Part shown: piece by piece, positions 28,188 through 36,098 of the stretch | How the letters are laid out: the number at the start of each line of letters is the position of its first letter | Position numbering within the stretch: the first letter of the stretch is position 1 | From: Pseudidiomarina marina | GTDB lineage: Bacteria > Pseudomonadota > Gammaproteobacteria > Enterobacterales > Alteromonadaceae | Length of the DNA stretch: 64,000 nucleotides | Direction: 5' to 3' | Assembly (NCBI RefSeq): GCF_003987045.1 | Contig: NZ_PIPZ01000002.1 | Coordinates: forward strand, 1-64,000 | The notes under the pieces: generated by a model | The model's database searches: none | Seen by the model: the letters and a program-made list of their open reading frames with translations, nothing else | What the model was told of the DNA's origin: nothing | Position numbers and translations under genes: made by a program

Positions 28188-28200
28188 TTTTGCTCAGAAT

Positions 28201-29013
28201 TTACTTGTGCAGATGCACATCCATTTGTGGGTAAGGAATGCCAATATCGTTCTTATCAAGCGCAATTTTAATTTCGCGCATCAAGTCCCAATACACCGCC
28301 CAATAGTCAGTGCTTTTCACCCAAGGACGGACGATAAAGTCGACTGAAGAACTATTCAGTGCATGAACTTGAATGTTCCAAGCTGGATCTTTCAATAAGC
28401 GTTCATCTGCTTTCAATACACTTTCAAGCACTTCTTTGGTTTTGTGCAAGTCGGCGTCGTATGACACGCCAATGAGCAGATCGACGCGGCGCGTATCCTC
28501 GCGATTGTAGTTCGTAATTGGTGAGCCGGTAATCTGCGCGTTTGGCACGAATACCACTTTGTTGTCTGGTGTTTTCAGGATGGTTTGGAAGATGTTTACT
28601 TCTTCAACGGTACCCGAAACGCCACCCGCATCAACGTACTCACCGGCACGGAACGGACGGAACAAGATAATCAGCACGCCAGACGCCATGTTTGACAGCG
28701 AGCCTTGCAATGACAAGCCAATCGCCAAGCCGGCGGCACCTAAAATGGCAATAAACGAGGTGGTTTCAACGCCAACTTGCGACAATGCCATCAGCACGGC
28801 AGCAATGAAAATAACCGAACGAACAATGGCGCCAAGGAAGCTAATCACGGCTTTATCGGTGCCGCGCTTTTCCATGCCTTTGCCCATTATTTTGGCAACT
28901 GAGTTCGCCACAATCTTACCGACAATTAAGATGATAATTGCGACGATGAATTTCACAGTGTAGCTAAGAATTAGCTCTTGGTTTTCGCTAATCCAAGTCA
29001 TTACTTGTTCCAT
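28201..29013 (-). CDS. mscS: Small-conductance mechanosensitive channel (MscS)
   Basis: The 270-residue protein has three N-terminal membrane helices. The pore helix GAAGLAIGLSLQGSLSNMASG carries the alternating Gly/Ala packing of MscS TM3. The cytoplasmic vestibule domain (about 120-270) includes RPFRAGEYVDAGG and the NREDTRRVDL strand region. The length is close to E. coli MscS (286). It releases solutes on hypo-osmotic shock. It starts 12 nt after gspN and may be read through from the gsp operon. Confidence 0.93.
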   Translation of the reverse strand: MEQVMTWISENQELILSYTVKFIVAIIILIVGKIVANSVAKIMGKGMEKRGTDKAVISFLGAIVRSVIFIAAVLMALSQVGVETTSFIAILGAAGLAIGLSLQGSLSNMASGVLIILFRPFRAGEYVDAGGVSGTVEEVNIFQTILKTPDNKVVFVPNAQITGSPITNYNREDTRRVDLLIGVSYDADLHKTKEVLESVLKADERLLKDPAWNIQVHALNSSSVDFIVRPWVKSTDYWAVYWDLMREIKIALDKNDIGIPYPQMDVHLHK

Positions 29014-29025
29014 AAGTACTCCTTT

Positions 29026-29799
29026 TTACCATTTAAAGTTGTATCGGCCTTGAGCGTCCGGTTTTCCGATGAAAACTAACAGCTCTGAGATTGGCTGTGG
29101 CGTTTGCAACGTTGGTTTCATGCTGCCGGTTAAGCTGACTTGCGGCGCATCAATACGCCCGTTAACTTGTGCGTTTAATCGCAAACCAACAACGTTATTA
29201 TCGTCAATCACAACATTAATGCCGTTTTGAGCGTTGCATGAAAGCGTCGCTAAATAGTCGCCCAACTCATGCCATTGCTGGTTGATGCGCATTTCAGTGC
29301 GCTGCGCATTGATTGTAGCAGCTAACGCATCACATATCTTTCCGCTGTTAAAATCAGAAACTTGATAGTCAGTGATATCAAGTTCGAAGTTGCCAGCCAT
29401 GGTGATGGGTACGGGCAGTTTCAGTTGTTGGATCGCCGGCTGCATTGAACCTTGGAGATTACCTTTGAGCTGAGCCTGCGACATGCTCGCGTTGATGGTC
29501 GCGGTGCCGTACAGATAATTCTTCGACGGAATATCAAGTGCAATTTCAGCTTCTGCCATGAATAACTTCCACGGATTCAATCGCCATTGCACATCTTCCA
29601 GAATCAACGTGCCACCTGTTGGTAACTTCGCGCTAACGTTCGCGCGCCCGTTCCATATCGTACCTGCGGTGGAGGAGACGTGCAGTCCCTGCTCCGGAGC
29701 TAGGCCTGCCCCCCACTTAATCACTGAAGCTGGCGTTAGTGCCACCAACGCAATCAAATACAACGGAATTAACCACAACAACCAACGCCACGACATCAT
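29026..29799 (-). CDS. gspN: Type II secretion system protein N
   Basis: The 257-residue protein has one N-terminal membrane helix and a periplasmic domain containing GTIWNGRANV and repeats of short amphipathic strands, as in GspN. Its role in the T2SS is accessory and present only in some systems. It is the last gene of the twelve-gene operon and overlaps gspM by 4 nt. Codons near residues 29-40 (GLAPEQGLHV) derive from a degenerate long-form P-element (29676-29713), still in frame. Confidence 0.88.
   Translation of the reverse strand: MMSWRWLLWLIPLYLIALVALTPASVIKWGAGLAPEQGLHVSSTAGTIWNGRANVSAKLPTGGTLILEDVQWRLNPWKLFMAEAEIALDIPSKNYLYGTATINASMSQAQLKGNLQGSMQPAIQQLKLPVPITMAGNFELDITDYQVSDFNSGKICDALAATINAQRTEMRINQQWHELGDYLATLSCNAQNGINVVIDDNNVVGLRLNAQVNGRIDAPQVSLTGSMKPTLQTPQPISELLVFIGKPDAQGRYNFKW
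29676..29713. repeat. P-element copy 3, long form, inside gspN
   Basis: The left arm GTGCAGTCC, the central CTGCTCCGGAGC and a degenerate right part (GGCCTGCCCCCCAC) identify a decayed long-form copy. It encodes part of the gspN N-terminal region without shifting the frame. Confidence 0.75.
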
Positions 29800-30323
29800 T
29801 CGGCCACCTGCAAGCGACGGACGCGAACGATGCCAGGCTCACCGCCTTCGGTTGCATCGAGGTGTTCGATAACTAAACCGGCCTCGGTTTCGAGGTTTTC
29901 GATGAATTGCAGCAATGCATTAAAAGGCACTTGGTCGATGACCACCACTAAGCTGTCGGACTGCGGCTGCATGCGGGTGACTTCAATTTTGGCAGCGGTT
30001 GCGAGACGCGTCACACGCTCGCTCATACTGCCGCTCATGGCTGAGGTGGGGGTGCTGTCCTTGGACTGCACCCCACCTTGTTGTGACAAATAGCGGCCGG
30101 TATTTTCGCGCACCCACTGCAACAACTCTTGCTGCGCAGCAACTTTCGTTTCACGCTCGGCAATGCCATCGGCTAACGGCTTCCACGCAATGAAATACGC
30201 CAGGGTGATCACCAGTAACACCGCGGCGACGCTCACGAGCAGCTTTTCGCGCTGGTTCATTTGATTCACGCGCGCTTCTAAACCCGGAACACGTTGCATC
30301 AACTGTTGCAATAAACTCGCCAT
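29796..30323 (-). CDS. gspM: Type II secretion system protein M
   Basis: This 175-residue bitopic protein has a cytoplasmic tail, a membrane helix (about residues 28-45) and a periplasmic ferredoxin-like domain (about 98-175, ending VRVRRLQVAE). GspM pairs with GspL in the inner-membrane platform. The linker segment GGVQSKDSTPTS (about 82-93) is coded by an in-frame P-element. It overlaps gspN by 4 nt, and its first base is the last base of gspL. Confidence 0.9.
   Translation of the reverse strand: MASLLQQLMQRVPGLEARVNQMNQREKLLVSVAAVLLVITLAYFIAWKPLADGIAERETKVAAQQELLQWVRENTGRYLSQQGGVQSKDSTPTSAMSGSMSERVTRLATAAKIEVTRMQPQSDSLVVVIDQVPFNALLQFIENLETEAGLVIEHLDATEGGEPGIVRVRRLQVAE
30043..30080. repeat. 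P-element copy 4, short form, inside gspM
   Basis: The element GGGGGTGCTGTCC, TT, GGACTGCACCCC with GAGGT/ACCTTG ends lies in the linker between the GspM membrane helix and its periplasmic domain. On the gene strand it reads as Q-G-G-V-Q-S-K-D-S-T-P-T-S. Confidence 0.9.
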
Positions 30324-31537
30324 TACACATCCTTCTTCACAGTTAATGCGCCGCTGACTGCACCGCTTTGGTTATTCACAGGCCCCTGCTCCACAATCAC
30401 TTGGCCACCTTGATTCGCTACTTTACGGAAATTCTCTAAGCTTGCGAAACTCGTGGCGGTGACTTGCATGCGCAGGGTCTTGTCATCATATCGAATCAGC
30501 TCAAGTCTGATGTCGCGATTGGCTTGAAACGCACCTTCTAAATGCGCCAATAACTCAAGCGGCGATGACTTGGTGCCTTGCATGCCCAAGCTTTCAAGAT
30601 GGCGATTCAATTGCGAGCGCACATTCACAATGCGCTTCTCATTCGGAAACGCATCACGGTAGGTTTGCTCAATGGCTTGCTCAAGTTGCGCGCTTTGACT
30701 GCCGAGTTGCACATACTCAATGATCTGCGAGCTATACGCCACAGCCAGCAATACGCCAGCCGCGATAGCTGCTGGTTTGTAAGTGCTTGCTTTCACGCCT
30801 TTCCGCTTTTTGTGCTGCACGCGGAAATCTTGCTGACGTAGATTGATCATTGGCGGCGTTGATTTGCGCGCGTTATAAGTGGTTGCCACCACGCTCAATG
30901 GCACCTCGATGTCCATCTGCTCCACCGCCTGCAACTGCATGCCCTCGGTGACCACCGGCGCTAATGCAGTGTCCGTGGTGAAGCCGGTGTATTGCCCTGT
31001 GCGCACAATCACTGTGTCGCCTAGGGTGAGCGAGGTGGGGTGCAGTCCTTGCTCCGGAGCAGGGTCTGCACCCTCCTCTTCTGGTTTTGTCGGCGGTGCT
31101 GGCACCATAAAAATATCCGGGTAAATTTCGTCGCAGGAGATGTCCGCATGCTCAAGCGCCGACAGCCATGTCTGCATGGCATCGCGAGCAACAACAGCAA
31201 CGTGCAGTCCAAGGACTGCACCCCCCTTCTTCGCCGGCGGCCATGCGAAGTGCAACTCGGCGATATCCTGCGCCAATTCATCTTCCAAAGCGTTCGGCAC
31301 CACCTGCGGCAGCATGCGAATGGCGCTGCTTGGCAGCTCTACTTGCGTGAGCAACACATCGGTACCCGGCGCATAACAAATCACCTCGCGGCTACGCGCG
31401 TGATCGGTCAGTTGGCTTAACTCAGACAAATCATTCAGCGTTCCGCTTGCAATCAATTCGCTTTGCGCTGGGCTCCAAATCAGCCAGTGCAGCGGCTCGC
31501 GCTCAGCCGAGCTCAAGCGGATAAATAGTTGTTCCAT
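30323..31537 (-). CDS. gspL: Type II secretion system protein L
   Basis: The 404-residue protein has an actin-like cytoplasmic domain (about 1-245) that binds the GspE ATPase, a membrane helix (about 253-270) and a periplasmic ferredoxin-like domain (about 325-404). It anchors GspE to the platform. Two P-elements lie in frame: codons GGAVLGLHV near residues 106-114 and EEEGADPAPEQGLHPTS near 153-169. Both fall in loops of the cytoplasmic domain by their surroundings. Confidence 0.9.
   Translation of the reverse strand: MEQLFIRLSSAEREPLHWLIWSPAQSELIASGTLNDLSELSQLTDHARSREVICYAPGTDVLLTQVELPSSAIRMLPQVVPNALEDELAQDIAELHFAWPPAKKGGAVLGLHVAVVARDAMQTWLSALEHADISCDEIYPDIFMVPAPPTKPEEEGADPAPEQGLHPTSLTLGDTVIVRTGQYTGFTTDTALAPVVTEGMQLQAVEQMDIEVPLSVVATTYNARKSTPPMINLRQQDFRVQHKKRKGVKASTYKPAAIAAGVLLAVAYSSQIIEYVQLGSQSAQLEQAIEQTYRDAFPNEKRIVNVRSQLNRHLESLGMQGTKSSPLELLAHLEGAFQANRDIRLELIRYDDKTLRMQVTATSFASLENFRKVANQGGQVIVEQGPVNNQSGAVSGALTVKKDV
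31032..31078. repeat. P-element copy 5, long form, inside gspL
   Basis: This is a full long copy: GGGGTGCAGTCCTTG, central CTCCGGAG, CAGGGTCTGCACCC. It is flanked by GAGGT and TCCTC. On the gene strand it encodes E-E-G-A-D-P-A-P-E-Q-G-L-H-P-T-S. Confidence 0.9.
31202..31232. repeat. P-element copy 6, short form, inside gspL
   Basis: GTGCAGTCC, AA, GGACTGCAC with a C-rich extension lies 124 nt from copy 5 in the same gene. On the gene strand it encodes K-K-G-G-A-V-L-G-L-H-V. Confidence 0.9.
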
Positions 31538-31540
31538 AAT

Positions 31541-32779
31541 CTAGGGTTCTCCTGCGCCGCGATACAAAACTTCTGCGGTCTCGCTGGTGATTAAAAACTG
31601 GCTCTCAGTTGCCATGGTCAGGTCACCGTAGCCAATTTTTGCGTTTAATTGGAAATACTTACTTTTCACATCTAAATCGTCAAGTGCGCCACCGATGGTT
31701 TGTGCGGTCACGCCGTTTGGTGGCACGTTACCGACAAATTTAGGTTGTACGCCGCGCGTTGCGGCATCATTGATTGCCCCATTATTACGCGCATCGTCCA
31801 TACTTTCATAGCCACTTTCACGACGCGACGCCAAGTAGCTCGCGGCATCGCCCATCGACATCGCACCGACAGTCACCGCATGCAACAGCGCAGGCTGCTC
31901 TTTGCTCACGGTATTTATATTTAATTTCAATGTGTTATCACGCGGAATCACACAAACGTACGGTTTTATCTGCTGATAAATACGCGCTGTCACACCGCGA
32001 ACAAGGCGTAATTCACTCACGTGAACCAGCCAACTGTTTGCGGCGCGATACGGAAACTGCAAGCTTTGGTAATCGACCGACTCGGCACCATAACTGCCAT
32101 CAATGTTGTCATCGCTATCGAGCCAATCGGCGAGCGAATCGACAATCACATCCACCGCATACGACTCTATATTTTCGTCTGCCGCCATAAACAGCATGCG
32201 GAGCTGCGCTTTGCGGCGTTCGCGTAAAACGTCAGGAGCCAGTGAGCCACCGGTATTGGTACCTGTGTTCGCACCGGTGTTAGCATTGTTGCCCGTGGTA
32301 CCGGTGTTGGTACCGGTGTTGGTACCGCTTTGGTTGCCTTGCGGCGCAGTTGAAGGGGGTGCAGTCCCTGCTCCGGAGCCGGAGCTGACCCCGTCTTCAA
32401 CCCGCAACGCGTTCAGATTAAAGCAACTCTGCAAATCTTGTATCTCGCCTTTAATGGCGCCACCATCAACCGGGTAGATGCTGCCGCTCTTGGTTTGCTG
32501 ATACCACATTTGTTGCTGGTGCACGACACCGTCACTTTCGCTGATTTCGCGCTGCAGCAATTCTCGTACAATTTCTTCCGCGCTCAACCAATACCAATAG
32601 GCTTGTTCGGCTTGTTGAAAGTTGGCAGTTCGCAACACCGTGGTTTGTAAGCGCCCACTTAGCGTGACGGCCATGACCGAGACCAGCGCGACAACTAGTA
32701 GCACCATGAGTAATGCCACACCGCGCTGGCGTTGCGGCTGGGCAGCGCATGCTTGCAGATTACGGCGACGGTTGTTCAT
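31541..32779 (-). CDS. gspK: Type II secretion minor pseudopilin GspK
   Basis: The 412-residue prepilin-like protein has the processing site RQRG/VALLMVLLVV near residue 20. The large globular domain shows CFNLNAL near 118 and later DNTLKLNINTV. GspK caps the pseudopilus tip with GspI and GspJ. An in-frame long-form P-element gives DGVSSGSGAGTAPPSTAP (about 128-145). It is followed by a Thr/Gly/Asn repeat (NTGTNTGTTGNNANTGANTG, about 152-171), so the loop is much enlarged compared with usual GspK (about 320). It overlaps gspJ by 20 nt. Confidence 0.9.
   Translation of the reverse strand: MNNRRRNLQACAAQPQRQRGVALLMVLLVVALVSVMAVTLSGRLQTTVLRTANFQQAEQAYWYWLSAEEIVRELLQREISESDGVVHQQQMWYQQTKSGSIYPVDGGAIKGEIQDLQSCFNLNALRVEDGVSSGSGAGTAPPSTAPQGNQSGTNTGTNTGTTGNNANTGANTGTNTGGSLAPDVLRERRKAQLRMLFMAADENIESYAVDVIVDSLADWLDSDDNIDGSYGAESVDYQSLQFPYRAANSWLVHVSELRLVRGVTARIYQQIKPYVCVIPRDNTLKLNINTVSKEQPALLHAVTVGAMSMGDAASYLASRRESGYESMDDARNNGAINDAATRGVQPKFVGNVPPNGVTAQTIGGALDDLDVKSKYFQLNAKIGYGDLTMATESQFLITSETAEVLYRGAGEP
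32230..32335. repeat. Short tandem repeat coding the Asn-Thr-Gly-rich loop of GspK
   Basis: Tandem copies of a 12-nt unit (GGTACCGGTGTT and variants) in the coding strand give repeated N-T-G-T peptides. The tract ends 17 nt from P-element copy 7. Copy number could change by slippage. Confidence 0.75.
32352..32395. repeat. P-element copy 7, long form, inside gspK
   Basis: GGGGGTGCAGTCCCTG, central CTCCGGAG, then a diverged right arm CCGGAGCTGACCCC. It is in frame with gspK. Confidence 0.85.
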
Positions 32780-33365
32780 TTAAACCTCCGTCATTAATCA
32801 AAAACACCCGTGTAATGGTGCCCCAGCTTTCCGTTTCAATGGTAATTTCGAGCGCTGGCGGTAAACCTTCAATGTCGTTGTTGTCACGCGAGGTGGGGGT
32901 CTGTCCTTGGACTGCACCCCTCTTAAGCGGTTTGGCGGTGAAGGCGGTGACGCCTTCAAGCACCACGCGCGATTTCGGCTCTGACGATTCGGTCACATCA
33001 ACAAAGTTGAAATGCTCACGTACCAGGTTACCTTCGCGCACCAAATAGGCGACAGGCTGCAACTCACTGCGCGGAAATAGGCCAAGCGGATTAAACCAAC
33101 CCGAGCGAACAAAACCCAAGCGTCCTTCCTCGATGAAAATATAACGCCCGGTAGGATTATCTCGCGCGACAATTTGGCGAATATCTTGCTCTAAAATCAG
33201 CATACTGTACTGGAGCTTTTCGAGCCGTGCGATAGCGGTTTCACTCTGTTCGCTGGTGCGCATAATGGCATTAATCACCGATGCGGACGCCAATCCAATC
33301 ACCGCCATGATCACAACCGTGACCAACACTTCTACGAGAGTAAAACCGCGGCGCTGCTGCATCAT
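32760..33365 (-). CDS. gspJ: Type II secretion minor pseudopilin GspJ
   Basis: The 201-residue protein has the prepilin site RRG/FTLVEVLV (residues 4-12), a hydrophobic helix and a globular domain with RYIFIEEGRLGFVRSGW typical of GspJ. It joins GspI and GspK at the tip of the pseudopilus. Codons RGAVQGQTPTS (about 149-159) come from an in-frame P-element placed between two strands. It overlaps gspI by 4 nt. Confidence 0.92.
   Translation of the reverse strand: MMQQRRGFTLVEVLVTVVIMAVIGLASASVINAIMRTSEQSETAIARLEKLQYSMLILEQDIRQIVARDNPTGRYIFIEEGRLGFVRSGWFNPLGLFPRSELQPVAYLVREGNLVREHFNFVDVTESSEPKSRVVLEGVTAFTAKPLKRGAVQGQTPTSRDNNDIEGLPPALEITIETESWGTITRVFLINDGGLNEQPSP
32890..32925. repeat. P-element copy 8, short form, inside gspJ
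   Basis: GGGGGTCTGTCC, TT, GGACTGCACCCC with GAGGT and TCTT ends. It carries two changes in the left arm and is in frame with gspJ. Confidence 0.88.
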
Positions 33366-33769
33366 GGGCGCGCACCGTCATCATTAGATTCGGCGTCAGG
33401 GCCTAAGTATCGGCTCAACGTCACCAACGAGCCATCGGTGGCGTCAGGCGAATTGGGCTGCTCGGCGAACACACGTACCGTGACATAAAACACATCGTCG
33501 GTTTGGGTTTTAACCACTTGCGAGCGCCAATACCACTGGCGCGAACCGACCAATTCCGTGCCGCTTGCGCCGTTTTTCGGTGGATACTCAAGACTCACAC
33601 GCGCCATCGCATTCGCTGCCGCATATTGCGCCATCGACTTGTCTTGCATGTAGTTTAAGTCGTTTAAGTGTTGACTGGTGGCGGCCACGGCAGCGAGTGC
33701 TGCTAAGGCGAAAATGCCCAGCGCAAACATCACTTCAACCAGGGTGAATCCGCGGCTATTTCTATACAT
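33362..33769 (-). CDS. gspI: Type II secretion minor pseudopilin GspI
   Basis: The 135-residue prepilin-like protein has the cleavage site SRG/FTLVEVMFALGIFALA. Its short globular domain contains the conserved ANAMARV segment. It initiates assembly of the pseudopilus tip. It overlaps gspJ by 4 nt, and its first base is the last base of gspH. No repeat lies inside it. Confidence 0.93.
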   Translation of the reverse strand: MYRNSRGFTLVEVMFALGIFALAALAAVAATSQHLNDLNYMQDKSMAQYAAANAMARVSLEYPPKNGASGTELVGSRQWYWRSQVVKTQTDDVFYVTVRVFAEQPNSPDATDGSLVTLSRYLGPDAESNDDGARP

Positions 33770-34392
33770 CAGTCGTCACGCCCCAGATCACGTTTGAGTT
33801 CGATATCGATGCCATCGGTGCTGGCGATACGCCAACTGACGGGTTCGCCAACAAGACCCACGTTGCGAACAAATAATTCAAACGGTGGGAGATCGCCGCT
33901 ACCAAAAATAAATAATTGGGGTGTGGGTTCACTCGGCGGTTCATCGTCATCGGAACGCGTGCCGAGATCGTCATCGTCCACCGCGAATACGTCGTTTAAA
34001 TCGGTGTCGTCTTGTTGCAAGAGTTCGAGATCGCCAGCTTCAACCGACAACTCAATATCGGTACTGAGTTCGGTTTGCCGCAAGCCTCGGTGGGTAAGAT
34101 TTTGCCAGCGTCCGTCAGAAAACTCTAAAAAACGATACGTGTTGGCATCGTCAATCCGTAAGCCGAGAATGGCGTGGCGCACTAGGGCGTACTCACGCGC
34201 ATAACGGATGCGTTCGTACAATACCCGCGCGTTATCGGCAGTTTCGTCGTCCTTGCTGTCGGGTACGACAAAGCTGACGGTGAGCGCCAGCATGCCGATA
34301 ACCGCCATGGTGACCATGACTTCGACGAGGGTGAAGCCTTGGTGACTCGTTCGGCTTCTGCGATTAGCGGCATGATTCGTGGGTAGCATCAT
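33769..34392 (-). CDS. gspH: Type II secretion minor pseudopilin GspH
   Basis: The 207-residue prepilin-like protein has the site HQG/FTLVEVMVTM near residue 20 and the usual GspH globular fold (YERIRYAREYALVRHAILGLR). An acidic insertion of about 25 residues (about 130-155, rich in Asp) makes it longer than most GspH (about 165-195). The gene is separated from gspG by a REP hairpin (34396-34431). Confidence 0.9.
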   Translation of the reverse strand: MMLPTNHAANRRSRTSHQGFTLVEVMVTMAVIGMLALTVSFVVPDSKDDETADNARVLYERIRYAREYALVRHAILGLRIDDANTYRFLEFSDGRWQNLTHRGLRQTELSTDIELSVEAGDLELLQQDDTDLNDVFAVDDDDLGTRSDDDEPPSEPTPQLFIFGSGDLPPFELFVRNVGLVGEPVSWRIASTDGIDIELKRDLGRDD

Positions 34393-34395
34393 TAG

Positions 34396-34431
34396 CGGCC
34401 TTCGGCCACCCGTCGTGGAACGACGGGTTAC
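34396..34431 (-). repeat. REP element copy A; supplies the stop codon of gspG
   Basis: On the minus strand the element begins GTAACCCGTCGTTCCACGACGGG, followed by a second hairpin GGCCGAAGGCC. The TAA of GTAA is the gspG stop codon. It is a variant of the GTAGCCCGGCG family and sits in the gspG-gspH gap, where it may limit downstream translation or stabilise the gspG message. Confidence 0.85.
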
Positions 34432-34844
34432 TCGATGTTCCAGTTGCCGATGTCGTCGTCAGTGCCGGTTTGACCGTCAGGGCCGGCAGAGAAGATGTCG
34501 ATATCGCCGAATTCACCTGGGCTTAATAACAGGTATTCGTTGCCCCATGGGTCGGCTGGTAAACGTTGAATGTAGCCGCCGCGACGGTAGTTACGTGGGC
34601 GCGGGTCAACGTTTGGCTCTTCGGTTAGAGCTTCGAGGCCTTGTTCGGTGGTTGGAAAGCTGCCGTTATCGAGGCGATATTGCGCCAAGGCGTTTTCGAG
34701 CGCGATGATATCGGTGCGCGCTTTTTGGCGGTTGGCTTGGTCAGCTGAGCCGAGCACGTTTGGCAAAATTAATGACGCGAGTAAGCCGAGAATGGCGATA
34801 ACGACCATTACTTCGATAAGGCTGAATGCGGATTGTTTTTTCAT
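34428..34844 (-). CDS. gspG: Type II secretion major pseudopilin GspG
   Basis: The 138-residue protein has the prepilin helix FSLIEVMVVIAILGLLASL and the GspG body (LDNGSFPTTEQGLEAL, ADPWGNEY, SAGPDGQTGTDDDIGNW with calcium-binding aspartates). It polymerises into the pseudopilus. The residue before the cleavage site is Ala (QSA/FSLIE) rather than the usual Gly. The stop codon is formed by a REP element. Confidence 0.95.
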   Translation of the reverse strand: MKKQSAFSLIEVMVVIAILGLLASLILPNVLGSADQANRQKARTDIIALENALAQYRLDNGSFPTTEQGLEALTEEPNVDPRPRNYRRGGYIQRLPADPWGNEYLLLSPGEFGDIDIFSAGPDGQTGTDDDIGNWNIE

Positions 34845-34853
34845 GGTGTTCCC

Positions 34854-36095
34854 TTAAAGTCCTACGCTTTGGTTGAGCTCAAGTATTGGTTGAATGATGG
34901 CGAGCACGATGAGTAAGACCACGCCCGCCATGACAACGATCAGTGCTGGCTCAAATATTTTGAGTGCGACGTTCATGGTGGTTTCGAAATCGCGGTCTTG
35001 GTTATCGGCGGCGCGGCCGAGTAACTGCTCGAGTTCGCCTGATTTTTCGCCGGCGGCAATCATATGCAGCATCATTGGCGGAAATAATTTCGTTTGTGCT
35101 AGCGCGGCGCGCAGCGATGAGCCTTCCCGCACCCGGTCACAGGCATCTTCCACGGCAATTTGCATCGCACGATTCGTCAGCACACGGCCGGTAATTCGTA
35201 AGCCATCGAGCAACGGCACTGCCGACGCCGACAAAATACTTAACGTGCGGGCAAAACGGGCGGTATTCACGCCTTTAATCACGCGCCCAAATAGGGGCAC
35301 TTTCAATACCCAGGCATCGAATTTGTCGCGTCGCGATGGTTTTCGTAATAGTTGTGCGCCAACCACTAACCCCACTAAAATTATCCCCAGCAAAAATAGG
35401 CCATAATTTTGTAAGAATTGACTGACAGCGAGTAAGAACGTGGTGGTTGGCGGTAAGTCTTGGTCCAAGCCGCTAAATTGCTCGACAATTTGTGGCACCA
35501 CACTCACTAACAAGAAAATGATCACGCCAATGGCAACGAGCGTCAAAATGGTTGGATACACCAACGCCTGCACCAATTGGCCTTTCAACCGGTTGCGTTG
35601 CTCGGTGTAGTCTGCGAGGCGGCTTAACACTTCATCCAAATGACCTGAGCGCTCGCCCGCAGCCACCATCGCGGTGAATAATTTATCGAATACGTGCGGA
35701 TACTCTGCCATGGCTTCGGCCAACGAATAGCCTTCCACCACTTTTGAGCGTACGGCCATGATCAACTTCTGCAGGCGCGGCTTGTCGGTTTGCTCCGATA
35801 CGGCAAACAAGGCTTGTTCAATCGGCAGCGCAGCCGCAACTAACGTAGCCAGCTGACGGGTAATCAACGCTAAATCGGCAGCGCCAACACCGCGGGTTTG
35901 CAAGCGCTTGAGGAGGGGTGCAGACCCTGCTCCGGAGCTGGGACTGCTCCCCCCCTCCTCTGCCAATTCGACAGCAACAGGTATCAGCCCCTGCTCGCGC
36001 AACTGCGCGCGCACTTGGCGTTCGGTGTCCGCTTCAATGACGCCTTTGGTTTTGCGGCCGCTGGCGTTTAACGCCTGAAATGCATACGCTGCCAC
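34854..36095 (-). CDS. gspF: Type II secretion inner-membrane protein GspF
   Basis: The 413-residue protein carries two T2SSF repeats (about 77-200 and 280-402) with three membrane helices in the usual arrangement. It forms the core of the inner-membrane platform. The start is GTG at 36095, and the gspE stop lies within its ribosome-binding region (GAGGAGTAA). The linker before the first domain (EEGGSSPSSGAGSAPLLKR, about 46-64) is coded by an in-frame long-form P-element. Confidence 0.94.
   Translation of the reverse strand: MAAYAFQALNASGRKTKGVIEADTERQVRAQLREQGLIPVAVELAEEGGSSPSSGAGSAPLLKRLQTRGVGAADLALITRQLATLVAAALPIEQALFAVSEQTDKPRLQKLIMAVRSKVVEGYSLAEAMAEYPHVFDKLFTAMVAAGERSGHLDEVLSRLADYTEQRNRLKGQLVQALVYPTILTLVAIGVIIFLLVSVVPQIVEQFSGLDQDLPPTTTFLLAVSQFLQNYGLFLLGIILVGLVVGAQLLRKPSRRDKFDAWVLKVPLFGRVIKGVNTARFARTLSILSASAVPLLDGLRITGRVLTNRAMQIAVEDACDRVREGSSLRAALAQTKLFPPMMLHMIAAGEKSGELEQLLGRAADNQDRDFETTMNVALKIFEPALIVVMAGVVLLIVLAIIQPILELNQSVGL
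35910..35960. repeat. P-element copy 9, long form, inside gspF
   Basis: GAGGAGGGGTGCAGACCCTG, central CTCCGGAG, CTGGGACTGCTCCCC and CTCCTC ends make this the longest copy (51 nt, 17 codons). It lies in the linker between the N-terminal segment and the first T2SSF domain. Confidence 0.9.
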
Positions 36096-36098
36096 CGG

